DNA of 64,000 bases from JAUIIK01 sp963709995 (GCA_963709995.1 CAVPYN010000012.1:49625-113624); one strand, 5' to 3'. Numbered from the stretch's first letter, positions 1 to 9,537 are shown. Program-made: numbers and translations. The notes: generated from the sequence alone by a model not told the origin.

Positions 1-617
1 TCGGAGGGGCGGAGCAACTCAAGAAGCTCACCGGCGCGCCGGTTCATGCGCCGCCGCTGGAGAAAGAGCAGATCGAACGCTTCTCGCCTGATCTGGAAGT
101 GGATTACTGGCTCGATCACGAAGCGCCGATTGAGTGTGAAGGATTCGCCCTGACGCCGGTCTTCACGCCCGGCCACTCGCCGGGGCATCTCTGCTTCATC
201 GACTCACGCCAGAATATGCTGCTGGCCGGCGACATGATCTCCGGCTTCGGCAGCGTCGGCATCTTCCCGCCCAACGGTTCCGTTGCCCAGTACATCGAGA
301 GCCTGCGGCGCTTGCTGGCACTCCACGAAGCCGAGCCCTTCAGCGCCGTGTTGCCGGGCCACGGGCCGGTCGTTCCGGATGCGGGAGCGAAGATCGAGGA
401 GTACATTGAGCACCGGCTGGACCGCGAGCGGCAGATCGTCGAAGCCCTCGCCGAGCATGGTCCGCTGACGCTCGACGATATCCCACCCCTCATCTACAAG
501 GAGATCCTCCCCCACCTCCTCCCGGCCGGCAAGGCCACCATCTCGATGCACCTTCAGAAGTTGCTGGACGAAGGCAGGGCCACCAGGGAGGGGGAAGAAT
601 ACTCCCTGGTGGAATAG
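1..617 (+). CDS. MBL-fold metallo-hydrolase, LACTB2-like (5' partial)
   Basis: C-terminal two thirds of a metallo-beta-lactamase-fold hydrolase; the reading frame is open from base 3, so the start and the HxHxDH metal motif lie before the window. Visible are the third metal-ligand motif HSPGH, the AGD motif, and GHG near residue 120 of the visible part. After it comes a winged-helix-like tail of about 60 residues (PLTLDDI...HLQKLLDEGRA), the arrangement found in LACTB2-type hydrolases and related thioesterase or endonuclease-like enzymes. The substrate cannot be told from sequence. It stops 3 bases before the end of the convergent membrane protein gene, with no terminator hairpin visible between them. 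Confidence 0.85.
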   Translation, partial: GGAEQLKKLTGAPVHAPPLEKEQIERFSPDLEVDYWLDHEAPIECEGFALTPVFTPGHSPGHLCFIDSRQNMLLAGDMISGFGSVGIFPPNGSVAQYIESLRRLLALHEAEPFSAVLPGHGPVVPDAGAKIEEYIEHRLDRERQIVEALAEHGPLTLDDIPPLIYKEILPHLLPAGKATISMHLQKLLDEGRATREGEEYSLVE

Positions 618-620
618 GTG

Positions 621-2360
621 CTACGTCGCTTCGATTGGCCGGTTGATGTCGACCGCTGGTCGGGGTTCGTCCTCCGTGACCGTTGGCTGGTCCATCCGAT
701 CGATCGTGAATCCGGCAGGCAATCGGTCGCGCAGATCGTCGAGGATCGGATCGATCTCCGAGCCCACGGGGACGGTCATTCGCAGTGGGACCGCCACCAT
801 CTCCACAGGCCGCTCATCAACTTCGGCGACTTTCGCCGGAGCAAGCCGCATGTCACGCAGCAGCAGTTGGCCGTTGTAGACCACGATTGCGACCGCGACC
901 GCGAGGAACCCAACCGAGGAGCTTAGCTCCGAGATGAACTCAGCTCCCGTCTCACCGACGCCGAGCAGTCGCTCCATGAGCCGGTAGATGATGAACGCGG
1001 TAGTTACGAGCAACCCGACCCCGGCGACGCCAAGCACAACGTAGAGGTAGAGGCGGCGTTCAAGCGAGGGGCGCTCCTGCGGCTCCTGCACTGCCATTCG
1101 CGTTCGCACGCGTAGCCACTGATAGATCCAGAAGGCCGCGCCGATGACCACCACCGTCCCGTTTTCCGCGACATCCCTGCGGAAGTCATCCTCATTGAAA
1201 CCTGTCGTGCGGGTGCCATCAAACGCCGCATCAAAGAGCAGGCCGGTCAGGGCCGCGGCGCCCAAGGCCAGAACGAAGAGCGCGACCAGCGCGGCTCCGT
1301 AGTTCTCCAGCCTGACGGCCCTCGCCAGGAACCGCCCCGTGCCATTCCTCAGCCGCCCATCGGTCAGCAGGAAGTTGCGATGGGCAATCCACACTGCAGT
1401 GAACGGGAGGCTGACGATCACGCCGACGATCGCGAGACGGATAGATTCGGAGATTCCTGGTGCCTGGGGATAGTTGACCAGCTCGCGAGCAACTACTTCG
1501 ACCCCGTTGATCAGCCACTGGGTGGTGAAGAAGACACCGAGCATTATCAGGGACATGAGATAGACGAGTCGAATCCGGGCCGGGCGCTCGACGGCCATTT
1601 CCGGCGCCTCCCGGTTCACGAGCCTGGTGATGAACCACCAGTGACTGCCCCAGATCAGCAGACCAGGCAAGATCGCGCCTACCGAATCGCCGAGCGGACC
1701 GTGCCACCAGACCTCGCCGGGCCGGTCGGGAGGCACGCTGAGGATCCATTGCCCGACAAGCTCCAGAAACAAGCTAACTCCGATGAAGAGGGAGAGCATC
1801 CCAATCGCCGCCGCTCCGTAGGTGTAGAAGCGCGGGAGCCAGCTGGCTACACCAGTCAGGCCGATTTCGCCCGCATCTCGTCGTTGGAACCAGACATGCA
1901 GTCCCCAGATTCCGATGGCGACAACCAGTCTCGCGATGAACACGGGGACATCTCCTGCCATCGAGCTGTCCGCGGCCCCGACCATCCATTCGACGGTCGA
2001 GCGGCCAAGGAAGATGAGTGTCGGCAGCGTGGCAAACAGGGCGACCATTGCAACGCCGACGAAGTAGGCTGCCCGCACCCAGGATTGCCGTTCGTCGTCC
2101 TCCGGGGTGCTGGTCCTCACTGCCCGGCTGGCGAGCCTCCAGTGGAGCCACCAGATCGGACCAGCGATGAGGACAAAGGGAAGCGCCAGGCTCAACCGCT
2201 GTCGCACTTCGTCGGAATCGATGCCGAGCAGTTCGCGGCCGCCGAAGGCCTGCCAGATCTGATCGATCCCGACCTCCAGCAGCGTCATCAATCCAAATGC
2301 GGCTAGCCCGAGGGTAACCACCATCATCAGGTAGATATAGAGGCGTCGTATCGTTTGCAT
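621..2360 (-). CDS. DUF5671-type membrane protein with six 2-TM repeats
   Basis: 579-residue integral membrane protein. It is built of six tandem copies of one module: an amphipathic start (RRLYIYL, VRAAYFV, PRFYTYG, RIRLVYL, LENYGA, LERRLYLY), a hydrophobic helix, a polar loop, then a second helix usually ending in W plus bulky residues and R/H. This is the DUF5671 pattern; roughly twelve membrane segments are expected. A soluble tail of about 70 residues follows (VPLRMTVPVGSEID...). Function is unknown. The ATG at 2360 was preferred over an upstream in-frame start because GGGAGGAG lies 9 bases before it. It is convergent with the MBL gene. Confidence 0.75.
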   Translation of the reverse strand: MQTIRRLYIYLMMVVTLGLAAFGLMTLLEVGIDQIWQAFGGRELLGIDSDEVRQRLSLALPFVLIAGPIWWLHWRLASRAVRTSTPEDDERQSWVRAAYFVGVAMVALFATLPTLIFLGRSTVEWMVGAADSSMAGDVPVFIARLVVAIGIWGLHVWFQRRDAGEIGLTGVASWLPRFYTYGAAAIGMLSLFIGVSLFLELVGQWILSVPPDRPGEVWWHGPLGDSVGAILPGLLIWGSHWWFITRLVNREAPEMAVERPARIRLVYLMSLIMLGVFFTTQWLINGVEVVARELVNYPQAPGISESIRLAIVGVIVSLPFTAVWIAHRNFLLTDGRLRNGTGRFLARAVRLENYGAALVALFVLALGAAALTGLLFDAAFDGTRTTGFNEDDFRRDVAENGTVVVIGAAFWIYQWLRVRTRMAVQEPQERPSLERRLYLYVVLGVAGVGLLVTTAFIIYRLMERLLGVGETGAEFISELSSSVGFLAVAVAIVVYNGQLLLRDMRLAPAKVAEVDERPVEMVAVPLRMTVPVGSEIDPILDDLRDRLPAGFTIDRMDQPTVTEDEPRPAVDINRPIEAT

Positions 2361-2705
2361 CGGGCGGCTCTCCTCCCGCTTGTGTACATGAGGCCAACGA
2401 GCCGGTCGGCCTGCTTCAATTATTGTCACCCGAGAGCCGTATCAATAGCGTTACAGGTGATTTCGCGGTGTAGTGATCTCCTGTCAGAATCGGCACTTCC
2501 TCACCTTCGCGATCCCTTGCACTCTGATGATGGGTCCCTGCGCCCTACTTCTCGCCTGACTGGGTCGCAAAGGGCATTGCTGTTGTTGCGACATCGACAC
2601 ACCAGTTTCCCCTTCGTTGCACGGCTGTCATGGGAACATCGCTATGCTGAGTCTGAAGGGCATCACCTTCACATTGTGAGAGCCTCCAATGGAGGGAGAA
2701 CTAGA
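2361..2705. other. intergenic region between divergent genes
   Basis: 345 bases between the divergent DUF5671 and 2TM genes. It probably carries both promoters. I see no conserved ORF, hairpin or repeat that I can defend. Confidence 0.4.
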
Positions 2706-3041
2706 ATGGTAGTTGATGCCAAAACTCGACCAACCGATGCTCGTCTTGAACAAGCGAAGAAGCGGGCAAAGGAGCTTCGCGAGTTCTACGTTCACCTGAG
2801 TGTCTATCTGATCGTCAACATCTCGCTAACCGTTGGTTTGTTCACGATCAACTAGCTGACCGCTCCCGGCGACTGGTGGTTCTTCTGGCCACTCATCGGA
2901 ACCGGGATTGGCTGGGGTATTGGTCTTCTGATTCACGCGACCAACGTGTTTGGTAGCGGGAAAGTCTTCGGCGAGGAATGGGAAGAGCGCAAAGCCCAGG
3001 AGTTGCTGGATCGCGATAGAACCGATCCTCTTCGGAGTTGA
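2706..3041 (+). pseudogene. 2TM-domain protein with an in-frame TAG
   Basis: Small membrane protein of the 2TM domain family (two helices joined by a short WWF.WPL..W turn). The first 49 codons encode an N-terminal helix (EQAKKRAKELREFYVHLSVY) and the first membrane segment. A TAG at 2853-2855 then interrupts the frame, and the same frame continues for 61 more codons with the second half of the family pattern (WWFFWPLIGTGIGWGIGLLIHA, then a charged FGEEWEERKAQELL tail). The amber sits in the loop between the two helices. GGAGGGAG precedes the ATG. This is either a one-base nonsense mutation, a base-call error, or suppressed amber; 2TM proteins often accompany histidine kinases, but none is adjacent here. 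Confidence 0.7.
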
Positions 3042-3102
3042 CTGACAGCTGGACTAGTTGAAGCGGGCATCTACCGTTTCGTGGCTGTGTTCGGCTCGCT
3101 CG

Positions 3103-3975
3103 CTACAACTCCCAGACCCGCACCATGCCATCGGCTGACGCCGTCGCGATCCGGGTGCCGTCGGGGGAAAAGGCGCAGCCGTAGACGCCTTTGGGTTTGA
3201 GGCGGCGGCTGGTCAGAAGCGCGCCGGTGTCTGCGGACCAGAGGCTGAGGTTGTTGGCGGCGGTTGTGGCAATCACTCGTTCGGTCGGGTGCAGGGCGAG
3301 GCCGGAGCCGCCACCGGCGTCGCTGGTCCAGGATCGAGCGTCACCCCAACCGTCCGTTGACCAGAAGGCGATGCGGCCCTCAGAGCCGTAGCTGATCAGG
3401 TACTCGCCGTCGCGAGTGAAAGCGAGTGCGCCGACCGCCTGCTGGCCGGTCGCGATGCGGTGCTGTTCCTCACCATCGGCCGACCAGATGATGATTTCTT
3501 CACCAATGCCGGAGGATGCTAGCAGCGAGCCGTCCGGCGAATAGGCAACAGCAACGACATTACGGGGGTGACCACGAACTATCGCAGTTTCCTTACCAGT
3601 CATGAGATCCCAGATTCGAACCGTCTTATCATAGGAGGCAGAGGCAAGTGTCCGGCCGTCCGGAGCGAATGCGACGGCCGGGACCGTGTTGCGATGGCCG
3701 CTCAGAACCGACCATTGCGTACACGATTCGAGATCCCAAACGCGCACGCTGTGGTCCGTCGAGCCGCTGGCGAGGCGTGAGCCATCGGGCGAAATTGCCA
3801 GACAATCCACCCACTTCTCGTGGCCGGCAAGTTCGTCGGATTGTTCCCAGGAGCCAGTGTCCCACAGACGAATCAGCCCATCGGCGCCAGCGGTAGCCAG
3901 CAGCTTTCCATCAGGCGTGAATAGGACATCGTTGCAGTACCCTGTGCGAGCACGAAATTCGACCGGGTTAGACAT
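3103..3975 (-). CDS. WD40-repeat beta-propeller protein
   Basis: 290 residues made almost entirely of seven WD40 blades. Blade ends read IRLWDT, VRVWDL, VRIWDL, IIIWSA, IAFWST, LSLWSA and VRVWEL, with the usual GH and SPDG...LAS signatures in between. No enzymatic domain, signal peptide or membrane helix is visible, so it is likely a cytoplasmic protein-binding scaffold; the partner is unknown. The ATG at 3975 has AGGAG just upstream and was preferred to the GTG nine codons earlier. It ends 61 bases from the 2TM gene, convergently. Confidence 0.85.
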   Translation of the reverse strand: MSNPVEFRARTGYCNDVLFTPDGKLLATAGADGLIRLWDTGSWEQSDELAGHEKWVDCLAISPDGSRLASGSTDHSVRVWDLESCTQWSVLSGHRNTVPAVAFAPDGRTLASASYDKTVRIWDLMTGKETAIVRGHPRNVVAVAYSPDGSLLASSGIGEEIIIWSADGEEQHRIATGQQAVGALAFTRDGEYLISYGSEGRIAFWSTDGWGDARSWTSDAGGGSGLALHPTERVIATTAANNLSLWSADTGALLTSRRLKPKGVYGCAFSPDGTRIATASADGMVRVWEL

Positions 3976-4189
3976 CAGGCTCCTGGCATTCCAGACCTCC
4001 ACCTACTGCAGTTTTAACGGTGCAGCGAGGTACGAGCGGTCTCAAGCGCACGTTTCGGCATCCCCCATTGAGCAGAGACATCAGGGAGCCGAGAGCTGTA
4101 ATTCGCAACCTTTAGGGGCATTCTAACGTTTTAACTGCACAACACCACGACGCGCCAGGCAATGCCTGCGCAGTGCAAGGGGGATTCTC

Positions 4190-5584
4190 GTGTATCGAAG
4201 ATTTCGCATCTCGATGACACTGGCTGTAATACTCACGACGGTGATCACCGCAGCCGCGGTTTCCGCGCAATCCAGCCTCGATCCGGCGATGGTCGCGCTC
4301 TGGGAGCGCACCGACCGGCCGGTTGCAAACCAGGAAGTTGACCGTTCCTGGCTCTGGGGACCGCAAGCCAACCATATCCTGGAAGAGCCGTATACCTACG
4401 AACCTCTGGAGGACAATCAGCGCCTCGTCGCCTACTTCGACAAGAGCCGTATGGAGATCAACGATCCGAGCGGCGACGCCGATTCCGTCTGGTACGTTAC
4501 CAATGGACGGCTGGTCTGGGAAATGATGACCGGCCGCATTCAGATCGGGCAAGATCCCGACCGCTTCGACTTCGTCCTGCCAGCCACGATCAACGTCGCT
4601 GGAGATTTCTATGGTTGGACCACACCAACCTACCAGGCTCTCGGCCGCCACATGGACAGCGACCGCGACCGCACCGGCCAGACGGTAATCGCGACGATCG
4701 ATCAGTGGGGCGAGATCGGCGCGAACCTCTCGCCAATTGAAACGGTCCAGCTGGTCGAATACGTCACCTATGAAGGCGGCGATGGCCAGGTCGGGCATAA
4801 CGTCCCCGGCGTCTTCTGGACATTCCTCACTGAAGAGATCGACCCACTGGTCAGTCCCGCCAACTGGGTCTTCGTCATGGGTTATCCGCTGACCGAAGCC
4901 TACTGGACGAAATCGACTGTCGGCGGCGTCGAGCTAGACGTCATGGTGCAGTGCTTTGAGCGTCGCTGTCTGACCTACACCCCGACGAATAACGATCCCT
5001 TCAAGGTTGAGATGGGGAACGTTGGACTGCATTATCACATCTGGCGGCACGAGGGTTACAGCTACCCCTGTTCGGAAGATCCACGGCGCGGCTTCGGCGA
5101 ACTGTGGCGCAATAATGACGCCGTGCGGGCAAAGATCGGCTGCGCCGAAACCTATTACGGTGGCGAACAGGTTATCCCAACCGCCTATGAGGAGTTCGAG
5201 CACGGCGCGATGCTCTGGATGGCGATCGAAGACACTTACTACTCCGAGCAAACGGTCATCGTCCTGTACGACGACGGCACCTTCGACCGCTTCGAGGACA
5301 CCTGGGAATCCAGCCAGCCGGTCGATGATCCTTCGATCATCCCGCCAGCCGGACTGCACCAACCCAAATTCGGCTTTGGCAAGGTCTGGCGGGAAGCGTC
5401 AGGTGTCAGGGACCGTCTCGGTTGGGCTGTCGAGCCCGAGTCCGCCTCCAACGGCAGTTTCCAGCGCTTCAACTACGGCGCGATGATCTGGCGCGAGAAC
5501 GAAGATCTGATCTGGGTCTTCTACGGTGACCTCTACTGGGAACCTTCCGGAACCTGGGAGGTGTACGAGGACACCTTCGAGTAG
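4190..5584 (+). CDS. secreted LGFP-like repeat protein
   Basis: 464 residues starting with a signal peptide (MYRRFRISMTLAVILTT..., cleavage near VSAQ). The middle contains CFERRCLTYTPTNNDPFKVEMGNVG, a motif I associate with secreted proteins of Chloroflexota. The C-terminal third has two copies of a module beginning GFGELWRNNDAVRAKIG and GFGKVWREASGVRDRLG, followed by aromatic-rich strands (ENEDLIWVFYGD). These resemble LGFP repeats, which bind cell-surface material. No catalytic motif is seen. GTG start preceded by AAGGGGG. A large hairpin follows the stop. Confidence 0.6.
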   Translation: MYRRFRISMTLAVILTTVITAAAVSAQSSLDPAMVALWERTDRPVANQEVDRSWLWGPQANHILEEPYTYEPLEDNQRLVAYFDKSRMEINDPSGDADSVWYVTNGRLVWEMMTGRIQIGQDPDRFDFVLPATINVAGDFYGWTTPTYQALGRHMDSDRDRTGQTVIATIDQWGEIGANLSPIETVQLVEYVTYEGGDGQVGHNVPGVFWTFLTEEIDPLVSPANWVFVMGYPLTEAYWTKSTVGGVELDVMVQCFERRCLTYTPTNNDPFKVEMGNVGLHYHIWRHEGYSYPCSEDPRRGFGELWRNNDAVRAKIGCAETYYGGEQVIPTAYEEFEHGAMLWMAIEDTYYSEQTVIVLYDDGTFDRFEDTWESSQPVDDPSIIPPAGLHQPKFGFGKVWREASGVRDRLGWAVEPESASNGSFQRFNYGAMIWRENEDLIWVFYGDLYWEPSGTWEVYEDTFE

Positions 5585-5607
5585 AGATCAGGGCCTGACG
5601 GAGATAC

Positions 5608-5673
5608 CCGCAGCCATTGACGCCTATCTTGCCGGAGGAGCAATCTTCATGCCGGCACGATAGGCGGCTGCGG
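5608..5673. terminator. bipartite hairpin between convergent genes
   Basis: A 15-bp stem with one mismatch (5621-5635 with 5652-5666, 16-base loop) sits inside an outer 7-bp stem (CCGCAGC with GCTGCGG), with an asymmetric bulge on the 5' side only. It lies between the convergent secreted-protein and map genes, so it could stop transcription from both sides; no T-run follows, so intrinsic termination is not certain. Confidence 0.5.
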
Positions 5674-5682
5674 TTCCGGGAA

Positions 5683-6441
5683 CTACGGCAAGGTCAGGAC
5701 GAGCGGTCCGTTCGAGGTTACGGCGACGGTGTGTTCGAACTGCGCCGAACGCTCGCCGTCGGCGGTAATGATCGTCCAACCGTCGGCAAGGAGATCAACC
5801 TCCTTCTTCCCGGCGACGATCATCGGTTCGATCGTGAACACCATGCCCTCCTGAAGCTTCGGCCCGCGCCCCGGTATCCCGTAGTGAGGGAAACTCGGCG
5901 CTTCATGCAGATCGCGCCCGACTCCGTGGGCGAAGAGGTCGCGCACCACATTGAAGCCCGCCGCTTCGACGACTTTCTGCACGGATGCCGAAACGTCGGA
6001 CAGGCGGTTTCCGGATCGCGATTCCCTGACGCCGGCATCCAGCGATGCCTTGCAGACCTCCATGAGACGCCGCGATTCAGGGTCAATTTCGCCAACCGGG
6101 AAGGTCATCGTGGCGTCGCCATGCCACCCGTCGAGCTTCGCGCCAATATCGATCGCGATGATGTCACCCTCGTTAAGCACCAGCGGGCCGGGGATGCCAT
6201 GGACAACGACGTCGTTGACCGCGACGCAGATGCTCCCGGGAAAGCCGTTGTAGCCTTTGAAGGATGGGACCGCTCCATTCGCCCTGATGAACGCCTCAAC
6301 AAGCTGGTCGAGTTCGGCGGTCGTCACACCGGGCCGGACATGCGGCTCGATCATCTCAAAGGCCCGGGCGACGAGCCGTCCGGCCTCTCGCATCTTGCGA
6401 ATCTGCTGATCGTTCTTCAGTTGGATCTTCCGCTGGCTCAT
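5683..6441 (-). CDS. map: type I methionine aminopeptidase
   Basis: 252 residues. Removes the initiator Met from nascent proteins using two divalent metal ions. The five metal ligands of the family are visible in order: D in IAIDIGA, D in WHGDATMTF, H in FAHGVGRDLHEAP, E in FTIEPM and E in AQFEHTVAV. The N-terminal QIRKMREAGRLVARA and the GFPGSICVAVNDVVVHG block are typical of class Ia enzymes without a zinc-finger extension. The ATG at 6441 gives the usual family N-terminus; a TTG nine codons upstream is possible. Not inside a ribosomal-protein operon, so it may be an extra copy. Confidence 0.93.
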   Translation of the reverse strand: MSQRKIQLKNDQQIRKMREAGRLVARAFEMIEPHVRPGVTTAELDQLVEAFIRANGAVPSFKGYNGFPGSICVAVNDVVVHGIPGPLVLNEGDIIAIDIGAKLDGWHGDATMTFPVGEIDPESRRLMEVCKASLDAGVRESRSGNRLSDVSASVQKVVEAAGFNVVRDLFAHGVGRDLHEAPSFPHYGIPGRGPKLQEGMVFTIEPMIVAGKKEVDLLADGWTIITADGERSAQFEHTVAVTSNGPLVLTLP

Positions 6442-6607
6442 CACAATCCATTCACCATTCGCCCGCAACCGAACCAGGAAATCATGCCACAGCAGGCGGA
6501 CGCCCCAAAGACATTCTCCACAGGCCCGCGATTGACACCCGTTCGGGGCGAATACTAGGCTGCTATGTCAACCTGGCGACGATCATACAACGAATCCGGA
6601 GCTGACT

Positions 6608-8035
6608 ATGGAACTTCGCGCGGAAAAGACCGACCGCTTCGACCTGCCGCTGACGACCCCATCGCAAACCGCGGTCGACCACTACGTGGATGGCATGGAC
6701 CGGATTCTTTCCGGCAATCTCGGGGCTGAGCATAGTCTGAGAACGGCAATCAAGGAGGATGAGGGCTTTGCGATGGCCTATGCCGCTCTCGCCGGCTTGG
6801 ATCTCCGCCAGCGTCGTTTCCAGGATGCGAAGCACCACGCCGAGACCGCGAGGGATCTCGCGAACGGGCTGACGCGCCGCGAAAAGAGCCACATTCAGAC
6901 GGCGACGGAGATGATCCTTGGCCGCGCCCCCGACGCGATGCGCCTTACCGACGAGCATCTGCTGGAGTATCCCGGCGACGCCAACATCCTCCAACAATAT
7001 ACCTACCTTAATTTCGGCAGCGGCGACCGGGAGCGCAATCTACGCACGCTTGATCTGGTCGAGAGCATCGAAGACGCGTATGGCGACGAATGGTTTTACA
7101 CCGGCACACGCTCATTCTATCTCCACGAACTCGACCGGTTCGACGAATCGCGCCACTACGCCGAGAAGTCCCTGCAAGGAAATCCACGCAATGGAAACGC
7201 CTCCCACAATATGTCCCACTGCTTCTATGAAACGGCGGACTACACCGGCGGGATCGAGTTCATCTCCAGGTGGATCGACGCGTACGACTCCAGGGCGCCC
7301 TTCTACTCCCACCTCAACTGGCATCTAGCGCTCTTCGAGCTCACACAGGGGCGTTACAAACGAGCACACGAGATCTACCGCCAGACGATTCGCCCGAGCG
7401 TCCTTACCCAGGCGGGAGGGCTTGGACCACCGATCGCCGACGCCACCTCGCTTCTCTGGCGCTTCCGTCTGTACGGCTATCAGGTGCCGGAGGACGAATG
7501 GTCCGAAGTGGCGGCTTTCGCCCGGGATGCGGTCGGGCAGGGAAGCTACGCCTGGCAGGACATGCACGCGGCACTCGGCCTCGCCGCAGAGGGAGACACG
7601 ACCACGCTCGACGGGATCATCGAACGGTTGCGTCGTCGCGCGGAGCGAGGCAATATCATGGACATGGAAGTGACCCTGCCACTGGTGCGCGGGATCGAGG
7701 CGTTCGCGCGCGAGGCGTACGATGAGACGATCAAGCTCATTGAGCCGATTGCGCCGGAGATGGTGCGAGCTGGCGGCAGCCAGGCGCAACGCCAGGTTTT
7801 CGAGGAAACGCTACTTCAGGCCTATCTCAACGCCGAGCAGTACGAGCAGGCTGAAGAGATGCTCCGGCGCAGGCTGGAGCATCGACACTCGGCTCGCGAT
7901 TTCTTCTGGCTCGCGAACGCTCAACAGGGGCTCGGGGATGATGCAGCAGCCATCAACAGCCGCCAGATCGCCCTCGCGGATTGGCCGGGGGCCGATGTCG
8001 ATGCGCCAGAGCTCGCCGGGATAGCCGCTGGCTGA
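6608..8035 (+). CDS. TPR-repeat protein, TTC38-like
   Basis: 475-residue soluble protein made of helix pairs of the tetratricopeptide type (for example FAMAYAALAGLDLRQRRFQDA near residue 60, EQYEQAEEMLRRRLEH near 415, ARDFFWLANAQQGLGDD near 435). The central GNASHNMSHCFYETADY and APFYSHLNWHLALFEL blocks resemble the TTC38 family, whose role is unclear. No signal peptide or membrane helix. GGAG lies 6 bases before the ATG. It stands alone, between map (divergent) and the anti-sigma gene (convergent). Confidence 0.6.
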   Translation: MELRAEKTDRFDLPLTTPSQTAVDHYVDGMDRILSGNLGAEHSLRTAIKEDEGFAMAYAALAGLDLRQRRFQDAKHHAETARDLANGLTRREKSHIQTATEMILGRAPDAMRLTDEHLLEYPGDANILQQYTYLNFGSGDRERNLRTLDLVESIEDAYGDEWFYTGTRSFYLHELDRFDESRHYAEKSLQGNPRNGNASHNMSHCFYETADYTGGIEFISRWIDAYDSRAPFYSHLNWHLALFELTQGRYKRAHEIYRQTIRPSVLTQAGGLGPPIADATSLLWRFRLYGYQVPEDEWSEVAAFARDAVGQGSYAWQDMHAALGLAAEGDTTTLDGIIERLRRRAERGNIMDMEVTLPLVRGIEAFAREAYDETIKLIEPIAPEMVRAGGSQAQRQVFEETLLQAYLNAEQYEQAEEMLRRRLEHRHSARDFFWLANAQQGLGDDAAAINSRQIALADWPGADVDAPELAGIAAG

Positions 8036-8091
8036 GCGTTCATCGCGGTTACATGGAGCCACGTGGCAGGCACGAGTCGCCCGCCATCCGG

Positions 8092-9537
8092 CTACCCCGC
8101 GGATAGTTGCGCCTTGACATAGACGGTCGTCTCATACGGTTCAGTTCCATCGTCGGGGGTGAATTGCCCGGTGATGGCGATGACCGGTTGGAGCGCGAGT
8201 TCGTGATTCGTGTCATCATCTGACGTCAGCATATAGCTCATGGCAAAGTCCCAGGCACTGAATTCTCCCGAGCCCTGTGGTTCGGCGCCGTCCGGCCAGT
8301 ATCCCGCGCCCGCGCGCACCAGATCCCATGCCTGGACGGCGGAGACGAGCGAGACCTCGGTGTGCCGCGTGACCTCCAGCCAGTATCCCGACACGCTGAC
8401 GATGCGGTCCTCGGCATCGAGAACCAGGGTGATGCTCATAGGGTGGCCAACGGCTGGATTTGGGATGTCACCGAGTGGCACATCAATGTAGCGCTGGCCG
8501 TCATCCATCGTCCGGATGATCGGTTGCACTGATGCGTTCACCGGATAGCCAAACTCTTTGAGCCACTGAATGGCGGCCGTTCTGAGGTCTTCCAACTCAG
8601 CGATCGAGTATGGATCCGGCAAGGTGCAGGAGAACGCGCCGCTTTCGGGTGACCAGGTGAAGTTGACCGAGCCGCCCGGACTGCTCAGCGCATAGACCGT
8701 CTTCCCCCCGCGCTCACGTTTATCGATCTGGGCTTCGACACCAAGAAAATCACCGACGCTCCGGAGCATCAGATTGGCATCGATGTACGGGGCTGAGAAT
8801 TCGTACGCCATCCCGCGAGTGTCAAGCGTGACCTCGGAAGGGTCGATAGCCGCCGCGAATCGCAAATAGGCGCTCGGCGTATCCGGCGAGGCGACCACCG
8901 TCGCGAGCGCTCCGAGTTCAACATGCCGGGAATCCACCGGCGGAAGTTCAACGACGAGATTTCGCGGTTCCGCTTGAGATAGCGCGTCGGGAGTAGATTC
9001 TGCCTCGTCCTCCGCGCTGCCCCCGGTGGCTGGCTGCGCTGCTTCTGAAGATGAGCCGTCGTCGGGCGCCGCTGGCGCGGGCTGAGAACGATCCGACCCA
9101 ATCGCCGTGGCCGTCACGAGCGCGCTGGCGGACGCAGCGGTCGGCGACGCCGCGGCAAACCGCGCAAACTGCTGCGCAGGGTCATCATTGGACCCTCGGT
9201 AGTCAGAGAAGGCCATCCAACCGGTGACGGCGCTGGCGACGAGAACGACGGTCAGCGCGCCAAAAAGGGCCGGAACCGGATAGCGTCGAGGCCCGGGACG
9301 CCGCCGCATCGGCACGAGCGTCGGGCCGGGATCGACGAGATCCTTCTTGAGCCTGGCCCGAAACTCCGGGTCGGGCTGCTCAGGATCGAGGTACTGCATC
9401 AGGAGCCGGGCAACCTCAGCGAGATCCTCGGTGTCTCCATCGAGAATCGGAGCCGGTTGCCCGGACTGTAAGCGATCAATTTTGCGGCTCAGGCGTTCTG
9501 CCTGGGGTGAAGTCTGATCACGTTCGTCAGACGGCAT
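8092..9537 (-). CDS. anti-sigma-factor-like membrane protein
   Basis: 481 residues. A cytoplasmic N-terminal part of about 90 residues (KIDRLQSGQ..., ARLLMQYL) is followed by one membrane helix (VPALFGALTVVLVASAVTGW), a low-complexity linker rich in S, A and T, and a large extracytoplasmic domain of about 300 residues. The ATG at 9537 overlaps the end of the ECF sigma gene by 11 bases, implying translational coupling, and the topology fits a membrane anti-sigma factor holding that sigma. The cytoplasmic part lacks an obvious HxxxCxxC zinc motif. The exterior domain, which I do not recognise, may be the sensor. Confidence 0.6.
   Translation of the reverse strand: MPSDERDQTSPQAERLSRKIDRLQSGQPAPILDGDTEDLAEVARLLMQYLDPEQPDPEFRARLKKDLVDPGPTLVPMRRRPGPRRYPVPALFGALTVVLVASAVTGWMAFSDYRGSNDDPAQQFARFAAASPTAASASALVTATAIGSDRSQPAPAAPDDGSSSEAAQPATGGSAEDEAESTPDALSQAEPRNLVVELPPVDSRHVELGALATVVASPDTPSAYLRFAAAIDPSEVTLDTRGMAYEFSAPYIDANLMLRSVGDFLGVEAQIDKRERGGKTVYALSSPGGSVNFTWSPESGAFSCTLPDPYSIAELEDLRTAAIQWLKEFGYPVNASVQPIIRTMDDGQRYIDVPLGDIPNPAVGHPMSITLVLDAEDRIVSVSGYWLEVTRHTEVSLVSAVQAWDLVRAGAGYWPDGAEPQGSGEFSAWDFAMSYMLTSDDDTNHELALQPVIAITGQFTPDDGTEPYETTVYVKAQLSAG

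Noticed and set aside
1380..2306. Long plus-strand open frame opposite the DUF5671 gene
   Set aside because: Antisense shadow of a clear six-repeat membrane protein; composition has no family pattern or start signal.
2853..2855. TAG in the 2TM gene as pyrrolysine
   Set aside because: No catalytic context, no pyl genes in view, and the residue lies in a helix-linking loop.
5617..6558. Plus-strand open frame over map
   Set aside because: Opposite the methionine aminopeptidase with all five metal ligands; a high-GC shadow.
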